NCBI GenBank assembly: GCA_031359995.1 | Contig: JANMAT010000106.1 | Location: 1-28,234, forward strand | Length of the DNA stretch: 28,234 nucleotides | Origin: JANMAT01 sp031359995 | GTDB lineage: Bacteria > Actinomycetota > Acidimicrobiia > Acidimicrobiales > Ilumatobacteraceae | Direction: 5' to 3' | Shown: piece after piece, positions 26,980-28,234 of the stretch | Layout of the letters: every line of letters begins with the position of its first letter | How positions within the stretch are numbered: the stretch's first letter is position 1 | The notes under the pieces: generated by a model | Told to the model about the DNA's origin: nothing | The model's database searches: none | What the model saw: only the letters and a program-made list of their open reading frames with translations | Position numbers and translations under genes: made by a program

Positions 26980-28234
26980 GACCTGGCATCCTCCAACGGA
27001 TCCTTGGCCCTGGAGACCTCGTCCCACAGCGCGGCGACCGGGATCGCCCAGACCCGGTCGCCGAAGCGTGCGCTGATCGGACCCGTGTGGAACAGGATGC
27101 CGCACTGGAACCGATCGCCGAGTCGATCCCGAAGGAACGTCAGGCCGCGGGCGTCGCGCTGGCTCACGGATCGGGCGGACTTCACCTCGATGGCCACCAC
27201 GCTGCCGTCGGGGCGTTCGACGATCACGTCGACCTCGACCCCCGAGCGATCGCGGAAGTGGGCGAACGTGAGCGCTTCGTCGATGGTGGTCGCCTGCCGC
27301 GTCAGCTCGGCGACCACGAACGATTCGAGGAACGCACCGCCCATCGCAGCGGTGGCCAGGCGTTGCGCCGAGAGCGACAGGACACCGGCCGCGAGTCCGG
27401 TGTCGGTGACATGGACCTTCGCTCGGCGCCCGGTCTTGGCCGAGACGCCGACGGTCCAGCCGGGCAGCTCGGCTGTCAGGTACAGGCGCTCAAGCAGCCG
27501 TCGGTAGGTGGACGCTGTCGGCTGGGCGATGTCGAGCGCCTGTGACAGCTCGGTGTTGACCGCGATCGACGAGGTCCGCTGGGCGATGAGCCGGTAGAGC
27601 CGTGACAGTGCCCCCGAGTGGCGAACATCGATGAGATCGGGTAGATCGCGATCGGTCACGGTCGCCAGGTAGCTCGCGAACCAGCGGGTTCGTTGCGCCG
27701 GCGTCGCACGCCGGAGGGCCGCCGGGTAGCCACCCGCAGCGACCACATCGAAGACGTCGCTTCGTTCGAGGGTCGTGCGGAAGTTGCGGGGCTCGCCTGC
27801 GGCAAGCAGCTCGGCCAACCACCGATGCTTCGCACCGAAGACTTCGGCCGCGGCCAGCGGCATGAGCGAGAGCCGGTGTGCTCGACCCGTGAGCGTCTCG
27901 GTCCCAGGCGGCAACAGGAACGAGCTCACCGAGCCGGCGAGCAGGAACCGGCCCGCGCCACCTTGGCGATCGACGACGCGCTTGACGTAGGAGAGCACCT
28001 CCGGGGCGCGATGGAACTCGTCGATCGCCACCAGCCCTGGCGATGCCAGCGCGGAACCGACGTCCTCGCGAACGAGCTGGAGCACGCTGTCATCGTCGAG
28101 GTCGAGTACGAGTGCGTTCCGTCGATGGGCGATCGAGCGCAGCAGCGTGGACTTGCCGGATCCTCGGGGGCCTTCGAGCAGGATCGCCGGCTCTTCGTCC
28201 AGCAGCCGGTCGATGAACGGATCGGCCCACCGTT
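26976..28234 (-). CDS. AAA/DUF4143 ATPase, 5' end outside the window
   Basis: The frame is open to the end of the window, so the first few codons are missing; about 419 residues are visible. The ATPase part has Walker A GPRGSGKST, Walker B GLVAIDEFHRAPEVL, and a sensor-like FLLAGSVSSFLL. The C-terminal DUF4143 part has GGYPAAL, a winged-helix-like QALDIAQPTASTYRRLLERL, and a nuclease-like fold end SGVEVDVIVERPDGSVVAIEVKSA with the D-x-n-E-V-K pattern of PD-(D/E)XK enzymes. Such proteins are widespread, mobile and mostly unstudied; nuclease activity has not been generally shown. Its stop overlaps by 4 bases an ATG that opens the integrase remnant (ATGA). Confidence 0.85.
   Translation of the reverse strand, partial: RWADPFIDRLLDEEPAILLEGPRGSGKSTLLRSIAHRRNALVLDLDDDSVLQLVREDVGSALASPGLVAIDEFHRAPEVLSYVKRVVDRQGGAGRFLLAGSVSSFLLPPGTETLTGRAHRLSLMPLAAAEVFGAKHRWLAELLAAGEPRNFRTTLERSDVFDVVAAGGYPAALRRATPAQRTRWFASYLATVTDRDLPDLIDVRHSGALSRLYRLIAQRTSSIAVNTELSQALDIAQPTASTYRRLLERLYLTAELPGWTVGVSAKTGRRAKVHVTDTGLAAGVLSLSAQRLATAAMGGAFLESFVVAELTRQATTIDEALTFAHFRDRSGVEVDVIVERPDGSVVAIEVKSARSVSQRDARGLTFLRDRLGDRFQCGILFHTGPISARFGDRVWAIPVAALWDEVSRAKDPLEDARS

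Overview
The window is high-GC, gene-dense DNA from an actinobacterium. The signs are very high G+C at third codon positions, a 31-residue basic bS22-type ribosomal peptide, a PknB-type Ser/Thr kinase, F420-linked enzyme families (a luciferase-like oxidoreductase and a PPOX-class protein), and many start codons directly behind a TANNNT -10 box, as on leaderless actinobacterial mRNAs. Gene content and order would suit Acidimicrobiia or a relative, but that placement is inference. No rRNA, tRNA or CRISPR array was seen.

Region 1 (1-4957) is a modification cluster: the end of a GT4 glycosyltransferase, a convergent HPr-kinase-like ATP-binding protein, and a translationally coupled set of a B12-binding radical SAM enzyme and two SAM methyltransferases, the second with an N-terminal zinc ribbon. 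The product is unknown; a modified glycan, lipid or peptide are all possible. Region 2 (4964-9077) holds a small secreted protein, a transmembrane PknB-like kinase with a Thr-rich stalk, a bacterial PH-domain protein, a crotonase-fold protein lacking the hydratase glutamates, and an epoxide-hydrolase-like protein. Region 3 (9100-10393) has a frameshifted small gene, a pentapeptide-repeat protein and the bS22 peptide.

Region 4 (10438-16998, all minus strand) is a housekeeping block transcribed in the order DUF192, rsmI, HAD phosphatase, metG, tatD, a double-psi beta-barrel exported protein, rsmA, ispE. Several junctions are ATGA or GTGA overlaps. It ends in a hairpin whose loop is the ispE stop codon.

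Region 5 (17041-24125) is mixed metabolism and signalling: a PAS-GGDEF-EAL protein, the scar of an internally deleted acyl-CoA thioesterase gene, an F420-type luciferase-like oxidoreductase converging on a methyltransferase/threonine aldolase pair, a TetR regulator behind a long perfect inverted repeat, and an acyl-CoA dehydrogenase.

Region 6 (24158-28234) is accessory and partly decayed: a frameshifted GGDEF gene, a frameshifted secreted-protein gene with a foldable leader, and a divergent SoxR module (a SoxR box between soxR and a two-gene operon of a muconolactone-isomerase-like protein and a PPOX-class oxidoreductase). It ends with a broken tyrosine integrase abutting soxR and a 5'-truncated AAA/DUF4143 ATPase. 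The most interesting points are the SoxR module, the radical SAM/HPrK-like/methyltransferase cluster, the leaderless promoter grammar, two probable CTG starts with the same upstream sequence, and the concentration of broken genes in the accessory stretches.
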